Positions 23,222 to 33,772 of a DNA stretch of 64,000 bases are shown piece after piece. The stretch's first letter is position 1, and every line of letters begins with the position of its first letter. Below the pieces are notes generated by a model. That model was not told where the DNA came from. It searched no databases and saw nothing but the letters and a program-made list of their open reading frames with translations. Source of the DNA: Dendrolimus kikuchii. Lineage: Eukaryota > Arthropoda > Insecta > Lepidoptera > Lasiocampidae. Where the stretch lies: contig CM034389.1 of assembly GCA_019925095.2 (NCBI GenBank), forward strand, positions 2,378,001 to 2,442,000, given 5' to 3'. The position numbers and the translations under genes were made by a program.

Positions 23222-23690
23222 TTCATTACATAACTTCACGCCAGTTCCCTTGCGGGGTAGGCACGAACAACAGAGCGCCATTTAGGCTTATTCTTACACA
23301 CCTCACTCGCTTCTTTGACATTCATAGCTCTTGTCATGCACGCTCGTCTGTTCTTAAGGCTCCTGACATCACCATCACCTTCTGCTAGTATACGATCAAT
23401 TTGATCATGGAAGGTGTGTCGTGGCCTTCCACGACTTCTGCATCCATCCACTTTTGCATTGTATATCTGTTTAGTCATTCTTTCATCATGCATTCTTTCC
23501 ACATGCCCGGACCACCGGAGCATTCCTTTCCTTACCTTCACCCCGACACTCTCTTTCTTACTTCGGTATTACGAACGCGGTCCGCGAGCGTCACTCCGCA
23601 GATTTTGCGCAGTGCTCGCATCTCGACCGAGTTTACTCTACTTTCATGCTCTCTCTTCCATACCCAACTCTCGCTTCCATACGACGAAAA
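23222..23690 (-). pseudogene. LINE-A 3' end
   Basis: Minus-strand ORFs (23236-23541 and the next frame to 23777) carry KGMLRWSGHVERMHDERM, a small in-frame expansion (AEGDGDVRS) and YPARELA. The upstream part ALRKICGVTLADRVRNTEV lies in another frame, so at least one indel splits the copy. Confidence 0.8.
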
Positions 23691-23869
23691 ATACGAACTA
23701 ATTTCAAGACATTCATGAAAGGCGACGGATACGCCTTTATACATTCTTGGGCCCAGAATGTAAAAAGTAGAGAGCAATTTATTACGTTGATATATTTTAT
23801 AATCATAATGCGCTTACTTATTTTTAATAAATTAATCGTGTAGTATGTTTCATGTTTTAGAAACACATT

Positions 23870-24515
23870 TTATTACCGTCCGGCATTTGGACTCCTTTTG
23901 TTTACTTTGTGTTTAAAATTTGTGATTAGAAAACAGCCCATTGTGTATTGTAATATTTTATAGCAGTTTTAGCCAGGTGTGTCGGATTTAAATTCGGTCG
24001 AAATTCGATCCTCGAGACCGGGCAGAAATATTGCATCTGTGCAGTATAAAGCAATGCCTCGTTTGAGGGACGAGGCAGTCAAGCGATAACCACCAGCGAA
24101 GCAAGACTTGTGTACATTCGGTAATCTATTTAGTGATGGACTTTGCGCGTGTTATTGAATTACGACCTCCTGCATTACGTTTGGACTTGTTGTGTTCGGT
24201 TATATTTGTACCTGTGTATGTATGTATTATATTTGTACACGTGTTTGTATAGCTCTAATAAACTTTATATGTAACACGGAGGTTTCGTTCTTCAGCGCCA
24301 ACCTCTACCAACGTTTATGAATATCTGTATATAATGTCATGTCATGTAAGTGAGACTTCGCTTATGCCTGCGAGTATAAAACATTTTCTAATTACTAAAC
24401 GAAGCCAAATTTATCTATTACATGTTTAATAATTAATTGTGGTAGCTTAATATATTAAAACTACTCTATATAGTAATTCTAACGGAATTTTAATTCGAGT
24501 CCTGCAACTCGTAAC
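23870..24515 (+). repeat. LTR-A copy with a 197-bp insertion
   Basis: Matches the solo LTR at 1166 from just inside its 5' end (GTCCGGCATTTGGACTCC) to the terminal CTCGTAACA. The 5' terminus is missing. A foreign 197-bp block splits it (24270-24466). The Penelope-like element begins 14 bp beyond its 3' end. Confidence 0.7.
24270..24466. mobile_element. 197-bp insertion inside LTR-A
   Basis: Compared with the other LTR-A copies, this block is extra. It is bordered by a TATA duplication (24266-24269 and 24467-24470). It starts TGTAACACGGAGG and ends AACTACTC, so it is not a simple LTR pair. I could not place it in a family. Confidence 0.55.
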
Positions 24516-24528
24516 AATATTATTAATT

Positions 24529-25290
24529 AATAAAAATAAAACTACGTTTTAACGGTTTTAAGCGCGGTAATTTTATTTGATTTTGGTTTTTCCGACGTTT
24601 CGGCCACTTTTCAGTGGCCGTGATCACGGAAGACAAAGATGCCAAGTGTCTACGAGTATTGTTAAAGTTTTGTTTAGCCTACCGCCAACTTGTTAATTTT
24701 ATTATTTAATTTTAATTTTGTTACATACATACATAACTTCACGCCAGTTCCCTTGCGGGGTAGGCACAAACAACAGAGCGCCATTTAGGCTTATTCTTAC
24801 ACACCTCACTTGCTTCTTTGACATTCATAACTCTTGTCATGCACGCTCGTCTGTTCTTAAGGCTCCTGACATCATCTTCTGCTAGTACACGATCAATTTG
24901 ATCATGGAAGGTGTGTCGTGGCCTTTAATTTTGTTTATGGTTATTATTTACTCTATGGGAGCCTAATCTAATTTACTACCGCTTTGCAACTTGTTATGGC
25001 TTGAAGAGAAGAAGCGGCGCAAGAAACTCTTCAGCATACATGCCTAGCTCTAATAATTTTATATAATATTAAATTGGGTGGAAGGAAAAATAAAAGTAAT
25101 TATCAGTCAAATTGGGTTATGTTCCGTTGTACGCAGAAAGAGTTCACAGTGTCTTGAGTTCTGGCAGCTGGTTTTTGCTGGGTTTGGGTCTTAATAGTTT
25201 TGATGATCATCAAATATAAAATTACCGCGATTAAAACCGTTAAAACGTAGTTTTATTATGTATACAAGTCGCGAAAACTTAAGAAAATAT
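24529..25290. mobile_element. Penelope-like (PLE) non-autonomous element
   Basis: The 13-bp duplication AATATTATTAATT flanks it (24516-24528 and 25291-25303). The left end carries AAACTACGTTTTAACGG and a hairpin arm (24597-24635). The right end carries the inverse CCGTTAAAACGTAGTTTT, then CAAGTCGCGAAAACTTAAG. A LINE-A copy (24723-24923) is nested inside. Variable duplication length, inverted terminal arms and a hammerhead-like hairpin suggest a Penelope-like element. There is no ORF for RT or GIY-YIG. Confidence 0.55.
24723..24923 (-). pseudogene. LINE-A 3' end nested in PLE
   Basis: A reversed CATA tail leads into the last ~65 codons. The 12-bp duplication TTTAATTTTGTT at 24711-24722 and 24924-24935 gives exact edges. 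Confidence 0.85.
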
Positions 25291-25460
25291 AATATTATTA
25301 ATTGTTAAAATTCATTCGCATAAATCGATTATAATAATCCATGACTTAGTCAATTTGTGAGGTTATTTTCAAGATTTCTCAACTCCTAGATAGAATTGAG
25401 TTCGGGGAATATGAATAAAATGGTCTGCCGATTATTATTTTAACAATAAAGTCTGTTTAA

Positions 25461-25705
25461 GGGAAGATTTATATTAGACCGGGCCGTGTCCGGGGCGTGC
25501 CGTGCACGTGGCCCGGACGGGGCACGAATTTGAAACGTTACATACATTTTGTATGAAGCTGTTTATATTACACAGTGCAGGGACGAGCGTTGTCCGGGCC
25601 CGGACGGGACACGTGTGTATGTATGTAACGTTTCAAATTCGTGCCCCGTCCGGGCCACGTACACGGCACGCCCCGGACACGGCCCGGTCTAATATAAATC
25701 TTCCC
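25461..25705. mobile_element. PIF/Harbinger-like MITE with long inverted arms
   Basis: Two arms of roughly 88 bp (25461-25548 and 25620-25705) are near-perfect reverse complements. They begin GGGAAGATTTATATTAGACC and are very GC-rich. A TAA duplication (25458-25460, 25706-25708) fits the 3-bp TWA target of PIF/Harbinger. The loop of about 70 bp is non-coding. The 68-codon ORF at 25502 merely reads through the palindrome. Confidence 0.7.
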
Positions 25706-25708
25706 TAA

Positions 25709-26220
25709 CGCAATTTTATTCTAAAAAATAAAATAAACGGACAAACAGACAAAATTTCTAAAAGTTGCTATTTCGAAATCTACTAATTATCCCGCCTGAT
25801 TTTTAAATTCTTGGACAACTACACACTCCCAAGAGATATTTTATAGTACTACCCGTGCGCAGAAGGTTTGCCGATATCCTCATAATGTCACCCGTCGATT
25901 GTCAGTAGGGTTGACAAAAAAGGTTACATAAATAGCTGTTGCAATAAATTTATTGAAGTGAAACTTCGGTATTAGGATTTTTTCTGTCACGAAAAAGCAT
26001 TACGGCCGTGGTGAAAGGCGGCATAATTTTAGAGTAGACGAAGTGAGAGGCGGCATAATGTTAGATTAGACTATCGATGTTTTAATTGGTTCGGGATAGA
26101 ATCTAGTTTTTTTTTGTTTGATAAAATAAATGCATTTATTAAAATGTACCTAACCTAACCAAATCATAATTTGCAGTAAACCTGCGAAAAACCGAATGTG
26201 TGCTGGGACACATAGTAGAA
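25709..26220. other. Unassigned sequence with a short tandem duplication
   Basis: AGGCGGCATAATTTTAGA (about 26015) is repeated almost exactly as AGGCGGCATAATGTTAGA (about 26050). No gene recognised. Confidence 0.4.
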
Positions 26221-26710
26221 GTGAAACTTCAACGGACAAGTGGAAAAACGAATCGCAACAAAATGTTAACTTGAAGTTTTACGGGCAGGTTTTCAAATTG
26301 GACAAGTACATTAACAATCTGCCCGTAAAACTTCAACTTAAAATTTTGTTGCTATTCGTTTTGCCACTTTTTTTGCAGGAGGTCGGCAGACAGCCAGACG
26401 GCCCGCTTGATGGAAAGCAGTTACCATCGCCTATGGACATTTACAATACCAAAGTTTCTACAAATGCGCTGCTGCTCTCTGAAGAGAGACTGGAACCTGG
26501 TCACTAATGCCGGAACATAACTCAAGGTTGCTATGGCGACATACTTTAGACCAGGGATGGTAGCCATCTAGTCGGGCAAATGCCCTACCACCTGGCTGTG
26601 GGTTGTTTTGTCGCCTCATACGACAGGCCGCCCGGCCGCAGGAAATTGTATTATTTCTCCGTTCCTGCACGGATAGACGGGACGGCCACTTGTCCGTTGC
26701 GATTCTTTTT
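26221..26710. repeat. Foldback element interrupted by SINE-1
   Basis: The left arm (about 26221-26288) contains GGACAAGTGG, CGAATCGCAACAAAAT and AGTTTTACGGGCAG. The right arm (from about 26321) contains the reverse complements and resumes after the SINE with CCACTTGTCCGTTGCGATTC at 26684-26704. GCCACTT on both sides of the SINE is its probable target duplication. Confidence 0.65.
26368..26672 (-). mobile_element. SINE-1, full length
   Basis: Reversed copy from TTTTTTGCAGGAGG to CCTGCACGG. It is nested in one arm of the foldback element. Confidence 0.75.
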
Positions 26711-26959
26711 TTATTTTAGTTTATTATTGTATATACTTTACATAAGTATATACAATAATAGTAAGTAATACAATAAAATTATATAGAAAATTCAAACATA
26801 TTACATTATAATATTGTTATGTAGCTATAAAATAAAACAATATAAAAGTATTCTGATTATAAATAAACTAAATTATAAATAAATTAAACTATACAATAAA
26901 TTAAACTAAAAATAAACTATATATGCAAACTAAAATTAAAGTATAAAATCTAGTTCTAG

Positions 26960-27110
26960 ACCGCTCTCAGTCGGAAATGTGCCCAAAAGACTGGCCACAT
27001 TGCCTCTCTGAATGGCAATGCTGATCCGCTGTGCGAGGTATAAACCAGTCTTTTGGTCACGTGAGACATCCACCAGACGTTTGACTATGTCCCGATAAAA
27101 TTATATTAAT
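26960..27110 (-). pseudogene. Retroelement C-terminal domain fragment
   Basis: The minus strand encodes RLVDVSRDQKTGLYLAQ, RISIAIQRGN and LLGTFPTESG. This is the same domain as 18975-19995 but with an intact C-terminal portion. Only about 50 codons remain. Confidence 0.6.
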
Positions 27111-27438
27111 TTAGTCATCGGGAAACCTTCTGCGCGCGGTTTATATAGATTGATCATATTTGATAAAGTCACAAACCATACAATGCCTATTTAAATAGGT
27201 TAGAAGAGCGCAAATTGTTAACGAATGTCACGATATTTGAGTAAATCAAGCGAATTTAACGCATTGGGTGTTTCGATGTCCGTCGATAGGCTTAGCTCAG
27301 CGCCGACGCGCTCAGTAGGGGATTATCGGGTGTGCTTTAAAGCGCTTTATTTATGTTAATATCCAACATTCAATTTACATATCAATATGACGTAATGTAG
27401 TTTTTAATTAGGTTCAAATATTTAAAAATACAATATAT
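27111..27438. other. Unassigned sequence
   Basis: No gene or family recognised. Confidence 0.4.
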
Positions 27439-27865
27439 TGTTGCAAAACCGATCCCAATCCTTTACAGGTGTTTTATTGCCCCTTCGAATTTAAGTGATC
27501 TATTGTTCGCATAAATCCCTTTGTGTGCCTCCCGGTAAGATGTCATAAATCCTTTCCTCTTTTGTTTGCATTTCGTTGCACATTGTTTCAAGGACTGTGC
27601 ATGTTGCAAATATATGAGGTCGGTCAGTTGGGGATTTAGTTAGTTGACTTTCAACTGCGATCGAAGCGTTACCTAGTGTACTTTCGGAGCGAGTATCTTA
27701 TAACGACGGACTGACGCGGTTTATCTTATTACGATTTTCTGCTTTACGGTTTGTTTTTTTTTTGCATTTGATTTTGTTTGTAAGAACTATGAATTATGCG
27801 TACATCTAATAAATTTTGTGATAATTCCAAGGGCATTTTATTTCGTAACCCACAAATTCGTAACA
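27439..27865 (+). repeat. LTR-B solo copy, uninterrupted
   Basis: Starts TGTTGCAAAACCGATCCC and ends CACAAATTCGTAACA. It is 427 bp, with an AATAAA-like signal near the 3' end. The flanks ATAT and AGAT are not an exact duplication. It defines the LTR-B ends for the interrupted copies at 1668 and 62768. Confidence 0.7.
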
Positions 27866-28142
27866 AGATACTTAAAAATAAATTACAAACTTAGCTGCAT
27901 TAATAATTAGAATTAAATAACTTAAAACCAAATAAAAAAGGTAATATTGGTCCCAAACCACTGTTACTTATCAGGAACGTTCCCAAAAGCTGGCGGCATT
28001 ACCACGTTGTACTGTACAGCAGTACTTAATTTTTAAGCAAAATAGAGACTAGCATTTTGGAACCAGTATGATTGTTTTACCTTAAATTATTTACGTTAGG
28101 GAACGTTGTGAACTGAAAGAGGATGGATTATGACGAAATTTA

Positions 28143-28240
28143 TGATAATAAAACTACGTTTTAACGGTTTAAGCGCGGTAAATTATTAGATTTTTGTTAT
28201 TCCGATGTTTCGACAAGTCGCGAAAACTTAAGAAAATATT
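28143..28240. mobile_element. Miniature PLE derivative
   Basis: The outer end (AAACTACGTTTTAACGG, CCGATGTTTCG) is joined directly to the other outer end (CAAGTCGCGAAAACTTAAG), with the whole middle deleted. GAAATTTAT occurs on both sides and may be the target duplication. Confidence 0.55.
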
Positions 28241-28400
28241 ATGAAATTTATATAAACTAATCGCCCCGCACATTTTAAATATATCAAATAAAATAATATA
28301 AAATATACCTTAGCCGCAACACATAAATGTGTATATTATGTAAATAACCCGCTCCGCACCGCAATTGTAACATATTATAAACATAATTATCTATATATAT

Positions 28401-28920
28401 TGTTACGAGCCACAGGACTCGAATTAAAATAAATCCCGTTGGAATTACTATAGAGTTTATTATAACTGTACAAACACGTATAAAACAGGTACTAATAAAA
28501 CTGGATGCAACCTGTTCACACTGCACGATTCAATGCAATTCAACACGCGCAAAGTCCGTCACTATATCGCTAATCGAAAGTACTACACACGTCTTACTCG
28601 TATCGTAGTCGTCGCTTGACTGCCGATCTCTCCGTTCGGGCAAACCTTTATACTCAGCTTACAATGTGTCACGACTTCACGACCGGGTAAACAATGACTT
28701 CCACGAATCACACCTGCGCTTCTGTCGACGCAATTCCCAAAATGCTGCACACCTGCTTAATTATGTCTGCGAACGGCCATAAACTAGTACGATAATGATA
28801 AGCTATTGTCTAATTGCAAATTTTAAATACGAAGTAAACAAAAGAACTTCAAATGCTGCAACAAAACTGTGTTTTATGGCCGTCCGGTGTGCTTTGTGGA
28901 ATTTTGGCTAGGTTGTAACA
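28401..28920 (-). repeat. Solo LTR, family LTR-A, with target-site duplication
   Basis: Starts TGTTACGAGC and ends GGTTGTAACA on the plus strand. It is 520 bp, with ATAT on both sides (28397-28400 and 28921-28924). The AATAAA signal lies on the minus strand, so sense is minus. Confidence 0.8.
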
Positions 28921-29557
28921 ATATAATAAACATTGTAGAGGTCAAATTTCTATACAATGAAAAAAAATGCTAAAAACCGAGTCAGGAGGATGTAAGAAGT
29001 GAAATAGAACTAATTTAGAATTTTTCAAATTTTTTGTTTCTCTATTTATCTGCCTGTTTGTAACGGCTAATCTCCGAAACGACTGGACCGATTTAAATGA
29101 AATTTTGTATGGTGGTAGCTTATATCCCTGGTCAACATATAGGATACTTTTGATCCCGAAAAATTAAAGAATTCCCGTAGGATAGTTAAAAAACTTTAAT
29201 TACTTAAACAGCTCATTATACAACTTATGCACCTAATTAAGTATCGATCGGCACAATATGTCTTTTCCTTCCACACTCCTCTATTCTGACATACATCTTC
29301 TGTCACACCACAAATCATCATATCATTCTTCACACAAGCCATCCATCTTTTTTGGTCTACCTTTACATCTGTACCCATCCATCTTGTAGTTTAACATTCT
29401 TTTTGTCAAGTGACTTTCATACCTCTTCATAATATGCCCATACCAACTTAATCTTCTTCCTCTCAATTTTTCAGTCACGGATGCAACTTTCAATTGCCGG
29501 TATCATCATACAATAAAACAATTTATACATTGAAAAACAATTAGGCTACATATCATC
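28921..29557. other. Unassigned sequence with Helitron-like traces
   Basis: About 29040-29170 reads AACGGCTAATCTCCGAAACG ... GGATACTTTTGATCCCG, words shared with the non-coding elements at 14340 and 45240. No gene seen. Confidence 0.4.
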
Positions 29558-29672
29558 ATGCTAAGACCAATAGGAGCGGAGCACCAATGAAGAAGTTTTA
29601 AAATCGGGAGGGTTTTTTTAACTTACTTTTTTTTAACTATTCCACGCGGACGAAGTCGTGGGCGAAGGCTAG
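29558..29672 (+). mobile_element. Hel-A 3' end
   Basis: CTAAGACCAATAGGAGCGGA through GTGGGCGAAGGCTAG, followed by T. It is the terminal part of a Hel-A element. Confidence 0.65.
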
Positions 29673-29730
29673 TATAATATAAATTACGACAAATACATAC
29701 ACTGAAAATAAAATACTATAAATATTAAAC

Positions 29731-30235
29731 TACTAGCTGTCCCGGCAGACGTTGTTCTGCCCTGAAGAAATAAAATTTAGAACTCGACTCCAGCGCCACC
29801 TACCGGGTCCAAATGTAAGCTATCCTATCTTTCAAGTCGGCGTGCTCATTCTCAAATTACATACATACATACATAACTTCACGCCAGCTTCCTTGCGGGG
29901 TAGGCAGGAACAACAGAGCGCCATTTAGGCCCATTCTTACACACCTCACTTGCTTCTTTGACATTCATAACTCTTGTCATGCACACTCGTCTGTTCTTAA
30001 GGCTCCTGACATCACCCTCCGCTAGTACACGATCAATTTGATCATGGAAGGTGTGTCGTGGCCTTCCACGACTTCTGCATCCATCCACTTTTGCATTGTA
30101 TATCTGTTTAGTCATTCTTTCATCATGCATTCTTTCCACATGCCCGAACCACCGGAGCATTCTCAAATTCCTATCCAAATTGTCCCAAACTACTTTTCCT
30201 GTTAAATTGACACAGTTCGCTTATCACAAAATAGT
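29731..30235 (-). mobile_element. Hel-B element interrupted by LINE-A
   Basis: CTAGCTGTCCCGGCAGACGT marks the reversed CTAG end. The sequence continues to 29858 and, after the LINE-A insert, to about 30235. Its other end is unclear. Confidence 0.5.
29859..30157 (-). pseudogene. LINE-A 3' end
   Basis: Encodes MLRWFGHVERMHDERM through the C-terminus, with ARKLA instead of ARELA. The 12-bp duplication CATTCTCAAATT lies at 29847-29858 and 30158-30169. Confidence 0.85.
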
Positions 30236-30236
30236 T

Positions 30237-30465
30237 CCTCTAACGCTTGCCCAAGGCGGCATGGCAAGTTTAACACATCGGTTATCTCGATGTGCAGGTT
30301 TCATCACGATGTTTTCCTTCACCGTTTGCACGTGGTAATTGTAACAATATGCACAATATTAGGTTAGAAAACTATATAAGTGGTGCATGTGATCCGGCCG
30401 GGATTCGAAGCCGCGCCCTTTGAGTTTGGGACGCGTGCGCTAGCCATTACGCTACCACGTCTTGA
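30237..30465 (-). mobile_element. SINE-2, tRNA-derived
   Basis: The minus strand opens GTGGTAGCGTAATGGCTAGC, has a B-box-like GGCTTCGAATCCC, then a body with CATCGAGATAACCGATGTG. The head resembles a tRNA but lacks a normal cloverleaf. Other copies: 35985 and 42955. Confidence 0.65.
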
Positions 30466-30639
30466 ATACAACCTTAGTAATTTCAAATTGTTGCAGAATT
30501 AATGCAATGATTGCAGCTTACTAAGACCATATATAGTATAATGTTAAGAATTATAGGAGATATTTTTCACTTTATAAACCGCTTACTTTTCTGCAAGTAA
30601 TAAATACTCCCTTATATCCAAGTATCAACAAAGTCGCAG

Positions 30640-31212
30640 AACTAAGTTTTAACGGTTTAAAGAGCGGTGATTTGATTTTAATTATTCCGACGTTTTGGCC
30701 ACTTTTCCGTAGCCGTGATCACGGAAGGCGAGTGTCAATCAATGAATATTATTAAAGTTTTATTTAGCCTACCGCACGTACTAGCAGAAGGTGATGTCAG
30801 GAGCCTTAAGAACAGACGAGCGTGCATGACAAGAGTTATGAATGTCAAAGAAGCAAGTGAGGTGTGTAAGAATAAGCCTGAATGGCGCTCTGTTGTTCGT
30901 GCTTACCCCGCAAGGGAACTGGCGTGAAGTTATGTATGTATTTAGCCTACCGCCGACTTGTTAATTTTAATTATTTAGTTTTAATTTTGTATTTACTCTA
31001 TGGGAGCCTAATCTAAATTACCACCGTTTCGCAACATGTTGTGGCTTAAAGAGAAGAAGCGGCGCAAGAAAATCTTTAGCAGACATGCCTACTCTAATAG
31101 TTTTGTATAATATTAAAATGGGTGGAAGGTAAAATAAAAATAAATTGTACGCAGAAATCGCGAAAGAAAAAAATCAAATGAATTACCGCGCTTAAAACCG
31201 TTAAAACGTAAT
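30640..31212. mobile_element. PLE-like element with nested LINE-A
   Basis: Left AAGTTTTAACGGTTTAAAG and right CTTAAAACCGTTAAAACG are the inverted ends. The arm with CCGACGTTTTGGCCAC (30690) and the body GGAGCCTAATCTAAATTACC match the copy at 24529. LINE-A at 30776-30940 is nested. Confidence 0.55.
30776..30940 (+). pseudogene. LINE-A 3' end nested in PLE
   Basis: About 47 C-terminal codons and a short TATG tail. The 13-bp duplication TTTAGCCTACCGC lies at 30763-30775 and 30941-30953. Confidence 0.85.
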
Positions 31213-31461
31213 CTTAGGGCTGCTTGCATAAGGTTGCTTAAATTGATTTAAAAAACACAAAACGCATTTAACAGCCTTAAATACAATTAGCGTTTTGCAC
31301 AACGCAAAATTTGCCGCTAGATATGTTTAAAGAACTCTCAATACGTTTTGTGTAAAACGTATTTAGATAGTTTAATATGATTAACTAATTTTTCTATAAA
31401 AGCGATCGTTATACAAGCGGCGCTTATTATTTAAAATTTGATTTTGAAAACTATTAAAATA

Positions 31462-31743
31462 CATACATACATACATAACTTCACGCCAGTTCCCTTGCGG
31501 GGTAGGCACGAACAACAGAGTGCCATTTAGGCTTATTCTTACACACCTCACTTGCCTCTTTGACATTCATAACTCTTGTCATGCAAGCTCGTCTGTTCTT
31601 AAGGCTCCTGACATCACCTTCTGCTAGTACACGATCAATTTGATCATGGAGGGTGTGTCGTGGCCTTCCACGACTTCTGCATCCATCCACTTTTGCATTG
31701 TATATCTGTTTAGTCATTCTTTTATCATGCATTCTTTCCACAT
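31462..31743 (-). pseudogene. LINE-A 3' end
   Basis: The minus frame (31481-31753) encodes MHDKRMTKQIYNAK through YPARELA, intact over about 85 codons. A CATA tail lies at 31460-31475. No clear target duplication. Confidence 0.8.
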
Positions 31744-32536
31744 ATACTATCAATTTAATATTAGAATATTAACTCTTATTTTTTTAATATTAAAATGGGT
31801 GGGAGGAAAGCGGTAGTTTTATTATATACATAACTAATAGTGCAATTAAGAAAATATTAAGTAAATATTATTTAAATTTTGACTTATTTTCTTACATATA
31901 ATAATAACATGCGTACGTTAAATGTTACACACAATAACAAAGTAACAAATAAGCGTGTACAACTTAACTTCTTAAATTTAATTGTAAAAAAGGGTACGGA
32001 ACTAGAGTCCGTAGTTGTTAATAAAAACATAAAAAATAAATTATCAAACGTGTGTTGTTAATCTGTTGAATAAAAAAAAACGCAACAGAAATAAAAAAGT
32101 ACGAAGTACATTCTGTACAATCTTTTTGTTATTTTAAAAATCCCTGTCTTGATAAAAGAAGTTCCAGATCTTAAACATGTGTCATTGTCGGCTACTTACG
32201 AAAATGAGGTAGGTAAATAAAAAAGTTAAATATTTCCACTTACACTGAATCTACGACTGACTTGGAACAGTACCCGAAGCGCTTCGCGTCGAACTTTATA
32301 ATGCGCACCTTGATAAGTTTAGTATTAAAACTAGAATAAATTAATATAATAAGTTATTCGTAAGACACATACACCTCAACACAAAAATCAATAAATTAAT
32401 GTCACACACAAGTACCAAAATAACTAATAAGCGTGTTAAATAAAATAAAAAAATCTAGAAATTAAGTTGTAAGAAAGGGTACGGAACTCGAGTCCGTAGA
32501 GTTGTTAATAATAATAATAATAATAAAAAAATGCGC
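31744..32536. other. Unassigned sequence with a small repeated block
   Basis: Two copies (about 31905-32015 and 32385-32510) share AATAAGCGTGT and GGGTACGGAACTCGAGTCCG. A third copy lies at 43555-43670. No gene recognised. Confidence 0.45.
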
Positions 32537-32640
32537 ACCGCAAAGAGTGCAACTCATTGCCAGGGTCTGTCTTTACGATACCTACAACCTGAGTGTCTTC
32601 AAGTAGGTAGCGTGTGAATATGTACCTTAAAGCGAAACTT
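32537..32640 (+). repeat. LINE-B 3' fragment
   Basis: GAGTGCAACTCATTGCC ... GTGTCTTCAAGTAGG corresponds to the C-terminal LINE-B coding region seen reversed at 4733-4900. Frames are broken. Confidence 0.55.
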
Positions 32641-32804
32641 GCTCCTGCTCTCTGTTGTAGTCACCAACAAACAGTTTTTATTTATTTGGCGTGGCATAGC
32701 ACTGGCCACTAAATATACTAAATGTTTGAATTTAGAACATAGATGTTCTTTTGTTTTTTTTATTCTGTTTTTTCCCTCCATTCTATTATCCATGCATTAT
32801 TATT

Positions 32805-33086
32805 CGTGCAGGAACTTAGAGACTTAGTAAGAGGCGACTTAACAACCCACAGCCAGGTGGTAGGGCATTTGCCCGACTGGATGGCTACCACCCCTGATCT
32901 AAAGTATGTCGCCGTAACAACCTTCGGGTTGTGTTCCGGCATTAGTGACCAGGTTTCAGTCTCCCTTAAGAGAGCAGCAGCACATTTGTAGCAACTTTGG
33001 TGTTGCAAATGTCCATATGCGATGGTAACCGCTTTTCATCAAGTGGGCCGTCTGCCTGTCTGCTGATCTCCTGCAATAAAAAAAAT
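32805..33086 (+). mobile_element. SINE-1 with a small 5' deletion
   Basis: Starts CGTGCAGGAAC but lacks about 25 bp of the G/C-rich 5' segment. It ends CTGCAATAAAAAAA. Confidence 0.7.
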
Positions 33087-33194
33087 CTTATTAAAATCGT
33101 CGTTATATTCCGCAAGTGCAGTTTTCATGTATAGTTAAAATATTTACAGTCCACAACAAATTAATATTTAAAGAAGTGTTTAATACACTCTCTC

Positions 33195-33300
33195 TTTCTC
33201 TCTCTTGCTCTACCTTAGACCATATCTACGCCTATTATCAGATGGGATCATGTTCAAGCGCGAACCTATACTACAATTTAAAAAAAATATTATCTATAAA
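33195..33300 (+). repeat. LINE-B 3'-terminal fragment
   Basis: GACCATATCTACGCC ... CGCGAACCTATACTACAATT matches the last part of the LINE-B 3' end at 4690-4760 (reversed) and 38600-38660. Confidence 0.55.
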
Positions 33301-33339
33301 TATCAGATTTTCATTAGTGGTTTCTTTCAGACGCGTGAC

Positions 33340-33772
33340 GGAACGCAACAAATCCAAACGTAATGCAGAAGATCATAATACAATAAAACGCGCAAAGTCC
33401 GTCACTATTAGATTCCCGAATGTACACACGTCACGCCTAGATCGTAGTTGTAGCTCAACTGACCCCCTCTCTCAATCAGGCCATCGTTTTATACTTCACA
33501 AATGCAAATGTGCCCGCCCGGCAACGTCGACATAATTTCCTAGAATTAGCTTGTACTTATAATCCGCAACACATGGCTAATGATGCTCCTGAGCGGCCGT
33601 AAACGAGTACAATAGGACAATAGGCTGTTCTCCACAATAACTAGAAACGTATGCCAATAAATAAGTGAACAAAAGAAGACGATCATAAAAGGATTACAAT
33701 TAGTTCAAATGCCGACAGGTAATAAAATGTGCTTTTACAGATCTGTACGTGGAATTTGTCTTTGTCGGAGCC
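33340..33772 (-). repeat. LTR-A copy, truncated at both ends
   Basis: AAAACGCGCAAAGTCCGTCA and AGGCTGTTCTCCACAATAAC follow the copy at 48012 closely. Neither terminus is intact. The 139-codon plus ORF here is not a gene. Confidence 0.65.

Noticed and set aside
30400..30465. tRNA gene
   Set aside because: It has a B-box-like word but no intact cloverleaf and continues into a SINE body found elsewhere. The same applies to 13046-13118 and 62688-62760.
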